From the NCBI GenBank assembly GCA_003697085.1, contig RFFU01000084.1, positions 54,635-118,634 on the forward strand: a DNA stretch of 64,000 bases, written 5' to 3'. Both the position numbers and the translations under genes were made by a program. Source of the DNA: Candidatus Hydrogenedentota bacterium (lineage in GTDB: Bacteria; UBA8481; J006). The first letter of the stretch is position 1, and every line of letters begins with the position of its first letter. The notes beneath the pieces were generated by a model. It saw only the letters and a program-made list of their open reading frames with translations, did not search any database and was not told where the DNA came from. Positions 1 through 8,105 of this stretch are shown in pieces.

Positions 1-1093
1 GATGATCGTCGATGCGGACGAAGAAGGAGCCGTTTTCGACCAGCGCCCGGGCCGCCTCTTCAAGATCGGGAATGGCGTCCATCGGAAAATCCGGAAGATA
101 GACCTCACAATTTCGGTGGCGGGCCAAGTGGAGGAACGACTGATGGTAGTTCACAAAATCGAATTCGAAATCCCGGCCGTAACGGGGAGGAGATCCGTAC
201 TTTGCTTCCCACGCCTGAAGAATCCAGGCTCCGTAGAGGGCGTTGGAGGCGATGGTATCGAGGTCGCCGCCGGCGTCTCCGAGGCGTTGGAGTTCGAGGA
301 GGCATTCGATGAACGCCTCACCATCCTCCGGGGAATGAGAAAAAGCCTTGCGAAGCGCATCCTTATATTCTCGTTCGAGGTACAGACCGCCGTCGGGAGG
401 ACGGAGAGAGTCGCGGAAGCGTTCGAGATGATCGACGAAGGCGGGATAGAGCGTGGCGGAAAAGTTGAGGCGGCGTCCCATTTCCTCGTACACCTGCGCG
501 TAAAGACGATCCACCCAGACCTTCTTCTGCTCCAGAGTTCCCATCGGGGCACCATAGAGTCCCAGCTTGTCGGAAACCTTGAATTCGGAAAGTTTCGTCC
601 AGGATTTGTCGGGAACCCAATCGGGCGGAGGGGGATAGAGCGGGGAGAGAACGAGTTTTCCCGCCAGAATTTTATCGATGAGAGCCAGAAAAGGATTGGA
701 ATGGGCATCGTAGAGAATATAGCGTGTAAACTCGGAATTTTCGGAGTCGACGTAATAGTTCATTTGATAATAGCGGAGTTTACAGCGAAGCAGAGAGGTG
801 AGTTTCCCGAAGGCTTGATGCATTGTATTTCCCCGGCCGTGGATGATGAAGATCTTCTTCTTTTCCGTTATATCGATCTCCGCGCCTGATCCAACAAGCG
901 GAGAAGGAAGACTCGACGTCGCATCGGGTTCCGGCAACAATTCTCCAATGTCGGCGAGAAGGACCCATTCCTCCGTCCCCGCGGGACAGACATAGGTGTT
1001 GGGGTCGAGTTTTCGAGCGCGAACGGCCTCCGCGGGCAAAGGCCCCACAATTTCGTTATTCAAATAAATATAATATTGATGGGGCTCGCTCAT
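1..1093 (-). CDS. GYF_2-domain protein, C-terminus cut off by window edge
   Basis: This gene is absent from the ORF track because it runs off position 1 without a stop. Reading from the ATG at 1093 gives 364 open codons. Residues about 5-55 look like a GYF_2 (DUF4339) domain: a tyrosine-rich strand, then 'GPLPAEAVRA' and a 'GTEEWVLLADI' end, the usual pattern of that bacterial domain. The rest, starting near 'KKIFIIHGRGN', is soluble and rich in Tyr, Trp and charged residues, and I do not recognise it. The HGRGN stretch faintly resembles the first strand of TIR-like nucleotide-binding domains, but that is only a resemblance. The gene follows the acidic-protein gene by about 50 nt and probably shares its promoter. 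The plus-strand 295-aa ORF on top of it is a shadow. Function unknown; a second GYF_2 protein lies at 11492. Confidence 0.75.
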   Translation of the reverse strand, partial: MSEPHQYYIYLNNEIVGPLPAEAVRARKLDPNTYVCPAGTEEWVLLADIGELLPEPDATSSLPSPLVGSGAEIDITEKKKIFIIHGRGNTMHQAFGKLTSLLRCKLRYYQMNYYVDSENSEFTRYILYDAHSNPFLALIDKILAGKLVLSPLYPPPPDWVPDKSWTKLSEFKVSDKLGLYGAPMGTLEQKKVWVDRLYAQVYEEMGRRLNFSATLYPAFVDHLERFRDSLRPPDGGLYLEREYKDALRKAFSHSPEDGEAFIECLLELQRLGDAGGDLDTIASNALYGAWILQAWEAKYGSPPRYGRDFEFDFVNYHQSFLHLARHRNCEVYLPDFPMDAIPDLEEAARALVENGSFFVRIDDH

Positions 1094-1144
1094 AGACCAA
1101 CGCGGTTCCGGATCTCCCGCCGGAAAACGCGGTCTTCCCGCCGA

Positions 1145-1390
1145 TTACAGATTGGCGAAGAGATCGTCTTCTTCGAAGTCTTCGTCCTCCTCGAGGAGAT
1201 CGTTTTCGGATTCGTCTTCATAGGAATCAAGGATATCTTCCCCGCCCTCGGCGGATTCGTCCAGTAAATCCGAATCGTCATCCAGGAATTCTTCTTCCTC
1301 GCCGGAAAGAAACCGCTCTTCCTCCTCTTCCTCGCGCTCGTCCTCGGCATCGTAGAGGTCAAAGAAGTAGTTATTCATATCGTCGTCCAT
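1145..1390 (-). CDS. Very acidic small protein (81 aa)
   Basis: The predicted protein has 81 residues, 42 of them Asp or Glu, with only two Arg and no Lys. It should be strongly negative and probably disordered, with hydrophobic points (FF, FL, LL) spaced between acidic runs. I chose the ATG at 1390; an in-frame GTG at 1408 would add six residues. A good sigma70-like promoter sits about 70-100 bp upstream, which argues that the ORF is expressed. I recognise no family. Similar compositions occur in DNA-mimic proteins, chaperone-like acidic tails and small RNA polymerase-associated proteins, but nothing here decides among them. The antisense basic ORF (1090-1362) reads like a mirror of it. Confidence 0.6.
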   Translation of the reverse strand: MDDDMNNYFFDLYDAEDEREEEEEERFLSGEEEEFLDDDSDLLDESAEGGEDILDSYEDESENDLLEEDEDFEEDDLFANL

Positions 1391-1458
1391 CGTTTGTCTT
1401 CGTCCCACGCGCTCACAGCCTCCGTTGAAAGCGGTTTCGTTCTCTCTCTTTCAGGAAC

Positions 1459-1488
1459 ATTATAGGACAAACGTTTCTCATTTCGCAA
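1459..1488 (-). promoter_or_regulatory. Sigma70-type promoter for the acidic-protein gene
   Basis: On the minus strand, TTGCGA (1488-1483) and a perfect TATAAT (1464-1459) are separated by 18 nt. A transcript starting a few bases downstream would have a leader of about 60 nt before the ATG at 1390. It would plausibly continue into the GYF_2 gene. Confidence 0.6.
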
Positions 1489-1550
1489 GATGGAGAGAAA
1501 ATTTAAACCTGAAACGGGTCGGAGCGGGAATTCGGAGACCTACAGACCGA

Positions 1551-1573
1551 ATCGATCGAGAGTCGCGATCGAT
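1551..1573. repeat. Perfect 8-bp inverted repeat at the 3' end of the SpoIID-like gene
   Basis: ATCGATCG and CGATCGAT are separated by a 7-nt spacer (AGAGTCG). The right arm reaches the stop codon of the minus-strand SpoIID/LytB gene. No T-run follows on either strand, so it is not a standard intrinsic terminator. It could be a 3'-end stabilising hairpin or a protein site. Confidence 0.4.
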
Positions 1574-3021
1574 CAGGGCGCGGGTCGGGATCGTTCGGAA
1601 GACCGGCTCCGGGATGTTCGGTATTCCAGTCGCGTTCCAGGGAAGTAATGTAGCAGAATTTCCTCGGCGTTCCAGCCGGCGCGCGCGCGCCCTATTGCTC
1701 CCATCTGACAGAGACCGACTCCGTGTCCCCAGCCCTTTCCCTCTAATTCCAACCCGCTGGGAGAGTAATGGAATTGGAAGGCGGTGGAGCGGAGCCAACC
1801 GCCGCCGGGGCGCCGGAGAACCTTCCGGATCGTATCACCGATAATGAGACTGTCGGCGTCGGCGAAATGGATCACAAGCGCCTCGATGCGCCCGGCCGTA
1901 TCCCATCCGAAAACCTCGAAACCGCGAGGCAGACGTCCGAGGATTTTCCCGAGATAACTGCGCGGATACCGTTCACGCCAACGAAAATATTTGGAAGCGA
2001 CACAGGCAAAAGTATCTCCCAAAACATCGGAAACCCCCCGGAGATGAACGGGGGTCGTCCCCCCCCAAACGTCCCCCTTGGCCGAAGTCCGTCCCCCGCA
2101 CGTAGAATGGTAATAGATTTCGGCGGGAGCGGAATCGATCACGAGGATCGAATCGGCGGTGAGGACGACGGCGGAGTCGGAGAGAGGATGTTCCGAGCGC
2201 AAGCCGTGGTAAACCTGGTCACGGTGATCGGCGAAGAGGTCGAAACCGAGTGCGGAGTGGCGCCCGAGGTTTCGGATGGCGTAGGTTCGCGCCGCGATCG
2301 CCTGCGCTTCAATCGCCGCGAGGTGCTCGGGCCGAAGAAAACCGATCTCATTGGGAACGACACCCCGCAGATAATCCTCGATCTCGACGATATTGACGAC
2401 GGTCAATCCCGTGTCGGAAGCGGTTTCCGGTTCCGAATCCCTTCCGTCGGGCCGCACGAGCACATTTCCGCGATAGGGAATCCCGTTGACGAGAAGAGGT
2501 TTTTCGTCGAGGGAATGAACCAGCCAAGAGTCTTGAAAGCGTTCTGCTGGAATACGTCGGGGATTCTCGTTGGAAAAGAGCCGGCCGACCCCGACAGCGG
2601 ACTCCTCTTTTCGCTCCGGAGAGAAGAGGATTTCCATTGAAGGAAAGACGAGAATCTCCCGGTCACCTCCGCGAAGGATCATTCCCCCTTCGGAGGAGAG
2701 CGTGACACGATCCTGGGCCCGGAGCAGACCGAGGCGGAGGAAGAGCGGATCGGGGGCGGCGCAGGCCGGGGAGGGAAAAAGAATCGATGAGGGGAATATC
2801 GAAAGGAGAAATAAAAGAGAGGAAAAAGCGCCGTGCCAGGAGCGAATGGAAGGGGTTCCAAGACGGAAGAATCCTTGAAGAAAGCCTTTTCGAAACGCGA
2901 ACAATTTCACTTTACCGAGGTTAATGAAAAGCAATTCCCTTGCCAAACGGATGAGAATCCGAAAAGTAAGAATAACCTTTGGAACGAGCCGGCTGCTGAT
3001 ACGCCGAAAAAGTACCTCCAT
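1573..3021 (-). CDS. SpoIID/LytB-domain protein, exported
   Basis: The C-terminal two thirds carry the SpoIID domain, seen as 'VEIEDYLRGVVPNEIG', 'EAQAIAARTYAI', a 'YHSTCGGRTS' segment and the closing 'GKGWGHGVGLCQMGA'. In sporulating bacteria SpoIID is a lytic transglycosylase acting on denuded glycan. In non-sporulating diderms, members are exported wall- or amidase-associated proteins. A hydrophobic stretch ending in 'ACAAPDP' looks like a signal peptide, but it begins unusually far (about 60 residues) from the ATG at 3021. The true start may therefore be a later non-ATG codon; another in-frame start lies at 3042. The gene follows holB by about 30 nt on the same strand. Confidence 0.85.
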   Translation of the reverse strand: MEVLFRRISSRLVPKVILTFRILIRLARELLFINLGKVKLFAFRKGFLQGFFRLGTPSIRSWHGAFSSLLFLLSIFPSSILFPSPACAAPDPLFLRLGLLRAQDRVTLSSEGGMILRGGDREILVFPSMEILFSPERKEESAVGVGRLFSNENPRRIPAERFQDSWLVHSLDEKPLLVNGIPYRGNVLVRPDGRDSEPETASDTGLTVVNIVEIEDYLRGVVPNEIGFLRPEHLAAIEAQAIAARTYAIRNLGRHSALGFDLFADHRDQVYHGLRSEHPLSDSAVVLTADSILVIDSAPAEIYYHSTCGGRTSAKGDVWGGTTPVHLRGVSDVLGDTFACVASKYFRWRERYPRSYLGKILGRLPRGFEVFGWDTAGRIEALVIHFADADSLIIGDTIRKVLRRPGGGWLRSTAFQFHYSPSGLELEGKGWGHGVGLCQMGAIGRARAGWNAEEILLHYFPGTRLEYRTSRSRSSERSRPAP

Positions 3022-3051
3022 TACAATCTTTGTACATCGCAAACTCGGTGC

Positions 3052-3888
3052 TCATCCGATGCGGTCCTTGAGCACGGAGAAAGAGAGGGGAACGTTGGCG
3101 TTGGAATCGACGGCCCGGGCGAAATCGAGCAGCGGTTCCTTCCACGAGGGATGGAGTTGCGCCAGAACCGGAATCGCGTCTTCAAGGAACTCCTGCAACT
3201 CCGCGCGCTTCCCGCCTCGTTTGGTTCCCCACTTCCAAAATTCCTCCTCAATCTTCTCTCCTGTTCCATATTTCTTAAGAAGGTTCCGGGCACGCGAAAG
3301 CGAACCGTCGGCGGACTTCAGGAGCCGGTATTCCGTGCTGCCTTTCGTCACTTCCAGAATCTCCGCGATCACCTCCGTTGAAAGAGGTGCGAAACGAACG
3401 ACGTGTGATCGGGAGCGAATTGTGGGAAGAAGCGCTTCGGGGGAAGAGGCCAGTAGAATGAAATGAACGCCGGGGGGAGGCTCTTCAACTCGTTTCAGAA
3501 GGGCCGCCTGCATCGAAGGATTCATTCGTTCCGCGCGAGAAAGGATCACGACGAAGTACGGAACCACCCGGCGGCGATCAGCGACGGAAAGCCGTTCCTT
3601 CAGAGCCGCCGTTTTGTTCGAGAGATTCTTTTCCGAAAAGATCTCGTCGATCTCGATCCGAAGCAGCCCTTCACCGAAGCGGTTTGCAAGACACGCTTCG
3701 CACATTCCGCAGGCATTACGGTTTTCGCAGGAAAGAATCCTCGCGAAGATTTCCGCGGTGAATCCCTTTCCGACGCCGTCCGGGCCGGCAAAGATCGTGC
3801 AGGTCGGAACCTGTTGCCTTTCGACCCACTGCGTGAGAATCCGGACCGCGTCATCCTGGCCCTTGATATTTGCGAATCCTGTCGTCAC
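3052..3888 (-). CDS. holB: DNA polymerase III delta' subunit
   Basis: This is a clamp-loader AAA+ subunit. From the GTG start I prefer, residues 35-42 form a Walker A motif (GPDGVGKG). Cys54, Cys60, Cys63 and Cys66 form the zinc module typical of delta'/gamma subunits. 'AERMNPSMQAALLKRVEEPPPG' followed by 'SSPEALLPTIRSRSH' is the classic delta' region with sensor 1 and the SRC-like element (here SRS). The track ORF starts at 4029, but the GTG at 3888 has a perfect GGGAGG five bases upstream and begins right before the conserved 'FANIKGQDDAV'. The product has 278 aa. It acts with delta and tau/gamma to load the beta clamp at replication forks. xerC is transcribed divergently. Confidence 0.9.
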   Translation of the reverse strand: MTTGFANIKGQDDAVRILTQWVERQQVPTCTIFAGPDGVGKGFTAEIFARILSCENRNACGMCEACLANRFGEGLLRIEIDEIFSEKNLSNKTAALKERLSVADRRRVVPYFVVILSRAERMNPSMQAALLKRVEEPPPGVHFILLASSPEALLPTIRSRSHVVRFAPLSTEVIAEILEVTKGSTEYRLLKSADGSLSRARNLLKKYGTGEKIEEEFWKWGTKRGGKRAELQEFLEDAIPVLAQLHPSWKEPLLDFARAVDSNANVPLSFSVLKDRIG

Positions 3889-4115
3889 AATTTCCTCCCG
3901 ACGGCATTCTTGCATCTTCCGTTCTCGCGGGAAAGGAAAAGCAGCCCTTTTTCCTTGCGATTTGTCAGGGTGCGGTTCGTCGCCTTCAAGCGGATACCGA
4001 GAGCGCGGCCGGCACCCGCTTTTCGTCACTCCGCGACTCCCGTTTTCGGCACGTGTTCAAGTATGAAACGAAGGGAAGGAAGAAGTCCTTTCCCGTTCCT
4101 ACCGATATTCTTGGT

Positions 4116-5006
4116 ATGGAAATCCTTTCGATCAAGAATTTGCTTCCCGGTTTTCTTCGTCATCTCGAAGAAGAACGCAGCCTCTCACCTCACACGCTCC
4201 GCTCCTACCGGACGGACCTCACCCGCGCCGGCCGTTACTGGGGCGAGACACGGTCGGTCAAGGAGATTGACCGGTTCGCGATCCGCCGGTATATCGCCAC
4301 CCTGACGGAGGCCGGCCTCCAACCACGCTCCATCCACCGTCATATTGCGGCGATGAGAGCCTTTTTCCGCTACCTTGTCCGGGAAGGGGTTCTTGAAACG
4401 AATCCGGCCCGCGCTCTCGCCCTCCCCCGGCTCGAACGCCGGCTTCCAAGATTCCTCACGGAGAAAGAGACGGAACGATTGTTGGAGAAACCTTTTCCGA
4501 AAACACCAAAGGGAGTCCGAGATCGCGCCATACTGGAACTCTTTTACGCCACGGGCGGCCGGATTTCGGAAATCGCGGGTCTGGACGTCGATTCCTTTCT
4601 CGAAGGCGGCCGTCTCGTTCTTTTCCGCGGGAAGGGAGAGAAGGAGCGAATCGTCCCATTGACGGATATAGCGCGGAATGCTCTGGAAGCGTGGTTGCAA
4701 AAACGCCCGGCCATTGCATCACCGGCCGAACGCGCGCTTTTCGTCAATCTCAGACGCGGAACACGGCTCAGTGTCCGGGGGTTGAGAAAGATTATTTCGA
4801 CCGCCATTCTCCGCAGAACAGGACGGCGCGCCGGCCCGCATTCGTTGAGGCATTCCTACGCGACGCATCTTTTGAACGCCGGAGCGGACTTGCGGGCCGT
4901 CCAGGAACTGCTCGGCCACTCCTCCCTTTCGACGACTCAAACTTATACCCATATCACACTCAAGCGTCTCAAACGCCTCCACGCTCGCGCCCATCCGAGA
5001 GCCTAA
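4116..5006 (+). CDS. xerC: Tyrosine recombinase XerC/XerD
   Basis: The 296 residues match the Xer family in length. The N-terminal SAM-like core-binding domain occupies residues 1-90. The catalytic residues are visible: Arg149 (ATGGRISE), Lys173 (RGKGEKER), His242 and Arg245 (HSLRH), His268 (LGHSS) and the nucleophile Tyr277 (TQTYTH). Xer recombinases resolve chromosome dimers at dif sites. The track ORF extends to 3870, but that extension overlaps the antisense holB start and lacks similarity; the ATG at 4116 gives the normal family length. Choosing XerC over XerD is a guess, since only one copy is in view and no dif site was noticed. It is a stand-alone housekeeping-type copy rather than a mobile-element integrase. 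Confidence 0.85.
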   Translation: MEILSIKNLLPGFLRHLEEERSLSPHTLRSYRTDLTRAGRYWGETRSVKEIDRFAIRRYIATLTEAGLQPRSIHRHIAAMRAFFRYLVREGVLETNPARALALPRLERRLPRFLTEKETERLLEKPFPKTPKGVRDRAILELFYATGGRISEIAGLDVDSFLEGGRLVLFRGKGEKERIVPLTDIARNALEAWLQKRPAIASPAERALFVNLRRGTRLSVRGLRKIISTAILRRTGRRAGPHSLRHSYATHLLNAGADLRAVQELLGHSSLSTTQTYTHITLKRLKRLHARAHPRA

Positions 5007-5120
5007 CCTCTTTTCTCCACCCTTCGCCTTCACCCCCACCAGAAAGGACCACCGTTCTGCTCCGCACAGGTTCAAGCGTCTCCGCTTTTTTTCCCCGGCT
5101 CCGGAGGATAAAGTATTCCT

Positions 5121-5969
5121 ATGAAGATTCTGATCATTACGGGGCGAAACCGCTGGTTTTTGCGGGCCGGGGTGGAGGAAATGGAACGTCGGCTCCGTCA
5201 CGCCGGTTGGGACTGCGATCGAAAGTCCCTCGATGAGTTCCTCCGTTCACCTCCTCCTCGCCTTCATTACGACGACGTCGCGGTTGCGGGCGGTGACGGC
5301 ACGATCCACGCCGCCTTGCCACTCCTCTCGCCATGGCCGTTGCTCGTCATTCCCGCCGGAACGGGAAACGATTTCGCCCGCTCCGTCTCGATTCGAACCC
5401 TGGCCGATTGTATCCGGCACCTCACCGCCGGCCGGCGGATCCGGATTGACACCGGCCTAGTCGAACTCGAGGGGCGGTCGGAGCCTTTCCTCAATGGCGC
5501 CGGCATCGGGCTCGACGGACTCGTCGCCCGTGCGCACGAGAGGAAACTTCCGTATGGTCTTGGGGTCGTGGCGGCGCTTTTGAAACGTCCCGTCCACCGC
5601 GCTAGTCTCACCGTGGACGGAAGGGCGCACGAGGAGGAGACCGAGTTTTTCTCACTGATCGTGGCCAACGGCCGAGCGTTCGGCGGCGGATACCGCCTGG
5701 CCCCCAACGCCCTGCTCGACGACGGACTTCTTGACGTCATTGTGATCCGCCCGCTTCCGCGTCTCACTGCTCTCCGGTATCTGGGGAAAGCGCGCGAAGG
5801 CCGACACCTCGACCATCCCGCCGTCGAGTGGTTCCGCTGTCGGGAACTCCTCGTCGCGTCGGCGCAACCTCTTCCGTTTCATTTGGACGGAGAATTTCGG
5901 GAGGGAACGCAACTGCGCTTCCAGTGTCTTCCCTCATCCCAGGTCGTGTACGGCATCCTCCCTGCCTAA
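5121..5969 (+). CDS. Diacylglycerol/lipid kinase family protein
   Basis: The protein has 282 aa with the DAGK catalytic domain: GGDGT at residues 57-61 and the substrate/nucleotide loop 'PAGTGNDFARS' starting at 78. A second half-domain ends with 'HLDGE', typical of the YegS/BmrU/DgkB group. These soluble enzymes phosphorylate lipid or sphingoid substrates with ATP and commonly salvage diacylglycerol. The start ATG is preceded by GGAGG about 12 nt upstream. The gene ends 25 bp from the convergent gshB-like gene. The exact lipid substrate cannot be told from sequence. Confidence 0.85.
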   Translation: MKILIITGRNRWFLRAGVEEMERRLRHAGWDCDRKSLDEFLRSPPPRLHYDDVAVAGGDGTIHAALPLLSPWPLLVIPAGTGNDFARSVSIRTLADCIRHLTAGRRIRIDTGLVELEGRSEPFLNGAGIGLDGLVARAHERKLPYGLGVVAALLKRPVHRASLTVDGRAHEEETEFFSLIVANGRAFGGGYRLAPNALLDDGLLDVIVIRPLPRLTALRYLGKAREGRHLDHPAVEWFRCRELLVASAQPLPFHLDGEFREGTQLRFQCLPSSQVVYGILPA

Positions 5970-5994
5970 CAGATCACTTCCCTTCTCTTCCCTC

Positions 5995-6954
5995 TCATCT
6001 TCCTCCGCCGTCCGGCGCTTTCCGCCGGTGCATGAGCCTTTCGACCGTATCCCAGAAGCGTTCGCTGAGATCAATTCCACTGACGTGTTGATAATGCCAG
6101 AAGCCCGTGGGGCTCGTGACATTCACTTCCGAGAGAAATCCTCCGATGAGGTCGAGACCAGCGAAAAGAATGCCGTCCTGGATGAGTTTTTCGAGAACGG
6201 GTTTCAGACGCCGTTGTTCCGTGCGCGTAAGGCACGAGAGGACCGGTTGGCCGCCGACGTGCATATTCGCCCGAAAATCGTTCTTCACCCCGCACCGAAT
6301 CATCACTCCTTCCACCTTTCCGTCGATCACGAAGACGCGTTTATCGACTCCGGAAACGTATTTCTGAAAGAGCGCGGCCGAATTTCCCTCGGCCGTCATT
6401 AAATCCAGGAGAGCGCGGGCTCCGCGGTCCCTGTAGCGAAGCAAAACGACGCCGATGCCTCCGAAGGAATCGAGCGGTTTGGCAACGAGGCGTTTTTGTT
6501 CCGCGAGGAACGCCAGAGCGCGGTCCCGGTCCGCCGTCACGAGCGTGGGAGGCATCGCTTCCGGAAAATTCAAGGCATAGAGTTTTTCATTGGCTTTGCG
6601 CAGTCCGGCCGGAGAATTGATTACGATCGGCTCCGAGTCCAATTCTACAATACGGGTCGCATGGAGATAGCTCAAATCGAAGGGAGGATCCTTCCGGAAG
6701 AGAACGACGTCGAACTCCGCTAATCTTTTTCGGCGATGCGAGGATGACAGGCGCGGGAAACCGGTTTTCGTCAACCCGAACGCTCGGCAAAGCACTTCGG
6801 GTCTTCCGTTCGCCACCTCGAGATCGCCGTGGTCGGCGTGCCAAAAGCGAATCCGCCGCCGAAGTCCCTCCGCCACGAGGCGGAGTGTTGTGTCCCCAGG
6901 AGGAACGAGTTTCTCCGGAGGATCGGCCAGAATCAGAACTCGTTTAACGGTCAC
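5995..6954 (-). CDS. gshB: Glutathione synthetase-type ATP-grasp ligase
   Basis: The 319-aa protein has the GshB architecture. A Rossmann-like N-terminal domain carries 'ADPPEKLVPPGDTT' and 'FRKDPPFDLSYLHAT'. The ATP-grasp domain shows 'RLVAKPLDSFGGIGV', 'GGVKNDFRANMHVGG'-like residues and the metal-binding 'SEVNVTSPTGF'. GshB joins gamma-glutamylcysteine to glycine. No gshA is present in the window, so the product could instead ligate a related peptide. The start overlaps the stop of the upstream exported-protein gene by 4 nt (ATGA), so the two are translationally coupled. Confidence 0.8.
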   Translation of the reverse strand: MTVKRVLILADPPEKLVPPGDTTLRLVAEGLRRRIRFWHADHGDLEVANGRPEVLCRAFGLTKTGFPRLSSSHRRKRLAEFDVVLFRKDPPFDLSYLHATRIVELDSEPIVINSPAGLRKANEKLYALNFPEAMPPTLVTADRDRALAFLAEQKRLVAKPLDSFGGIGVVLLRYRDRGARALLDLMTAEGNSAALFQKYVSGVDKRVFVIDGKVEGVMIRCGVKNDFRANMHVGGQPVLSCLTRTEQRRLKPVLEKLIQDGILFAGLDLIGGFLSEVNVTSPTGFWHYQHVSGIDLSERFWDTVERLMHRRKAPDGGGR

Positions 6955-8105
6955 AGATCCACCCGGGAAATCCCTTCCTCCGTGACAAAGTAAAGCCGAT
7001 CTCCCTCCGGTGAAAATCTCCAGGCGTCCAAGGGGAGGCCGGGAAATTCTTGATAGAGTTCCTTTTCGGGAGCCGCGAGGACGGAGCCGGAGGTTCGGCG
7101 GAATCCGATGATGTCACCTCGAGGAGAAACGAGAAACTCGTCGGGATGAATGTCATCCGGCAATGTTATGCTTGCCGTCGGGGTATCGGATGGGACCGAA
7201 TATCGTACAAGACTCCATCGGTCCGTGTACCGTTCCTTCACGGCGACAAAAAGATCTTTCCTCGACCAACGAAACGGGGTGATCGCTTCCTTCCTTCGAA
7301 GAATGTGCGGCTTCCCCTTCGGTCCCGCAACAAAGAGAGCCGTCCCCAAGGCCTTGGGACCGTACCAGGCCACGTAACGCCCGTCCAATCGGACCCTCGG
7401 TTGGTTCGCCCAAGAAGAAATTGTTCCGATCGGTGTGCTGAATTCCGCATTCAAACTTCGGATTCCGCGATCGACAGGCGAGAGGACGAGACCGCTGCCG
7501 TGCCCGAGAGGATAATGATAAGAATGCTCGTCACGAAGCAGTCTTTTTCCCGTTTCGGCATCGACGATCTCGACTCCCGAAGGAGCAACGTCTCTCGTTT
7601 CATACAGCGACCGGAAGGCCGCACAAGTTTCTTCGCCTAGACGCGCCAGATCGGTCCAAAGCCCCACCCGACCGAGCGGAGTGGGGGAACTCGGCGGCGT
7701 CCAGCGATAGAGGCGACGGCGCTGGGGTTCCTCTTCCACGATCAAGAATACCCGGAACGGCTTCTTCAAAACCAACCACTTTCGAACGGGATGGTCGAGG
7801 TAGGCGGATTGAAGAACCCGGCCTTCGTCGTTGTACACCTCGAGGACGTAACGTACGCCGCCCTTCCGAATGACGAAAATTCCCTCCGGAAGCGCCTCCG
7901 CTCCCACAACCTCCAGTCGCTTCTCGACGGCAAAATTCTCCGTCGCGGCGTTCCAACGCGTCATCGCTACCGGTTGGTACCCCGCGTTACACCCTGCTCC
8001 CATCGCGAAGAAGGCCATCGCAGCGGAAAACAAGAGCGGAACGATTCCGTGAAAAAAACACGGCGACGTTCTCCCGGCGTGTGCTCCGTATCGTCCTTCA
8101 GTCAT
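6951..8105 (-). CDS. Exported beta-propeller-like protein, possible lipoprotein
   Basis: This 384-aa protein has an N-terminal hydrophobic segment ending 'FAMGAGC', which could be an imperfect lipobox. It continues with repeating beta-strand units carrying aromatic turns ('VRLDGRYVAWYG', 'ITPFRWSRKDLFVAV', 'WRFSPEGDRLYFVT') like TolB/WD40-type propellers. I do not recognise a named family. It starts inside the last codons of the upstream thioredoxin-like gene (8-nt overlap) behind a GGAAGGGGA ribosome site, and its stop overlaps the gshB start. The three genes therefore form one tight operon. A periplasmic or membrane-attached role is inferred from the signal. Confidence 0.7.
   Translation of the reverse strand: MTEGRYGAHAGRTSPCFFHGIVPLLFSAAMAFFAMGAGCNAGYQPVAMTRWNAATENFAVEKRLEVVGAEALPEGIFVIRKGGVRYVLEVYNDEGRVLQSAYLDHPVRKWLVLKKPFRVFLIVEEEPQRRRLYRWTPPSSPTPLGRVGLWTDLARLGEETCAAFRSLYETRDVAPSGVEIVDAETGKRLLRDEHSYHYPLGHGSGLVLSPVDRGIRSLNAEFSTPIGTISSWANQPRVRLDGRYVAWYGPKALGTALFVAGPKGKPHILRRKEAITPFRWSRKDLFVAVKERYTDRWSLVRYSVPSDTPTASITLPDDIHPDEFLVSPRGDIIGFRRTSGSVLAAPEKELYQEFPGLPLDAWRFSPEGDRLYFVTEEGISRVDL

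Noticed and set aside
2-889. 295-aa plus-strand ORF at the left edge
   Set aside because: It is the mirror of the truncated minus-strand GYF_2 gene, whose translation has a recognisable domain and sensible composition.
4116-5006. Integrase of a mobile element
   Set aside because: Length, motifs and housekeeping neighbours fit chromosomal XerC/D; no attachment repeats or phage genes are adjacent.
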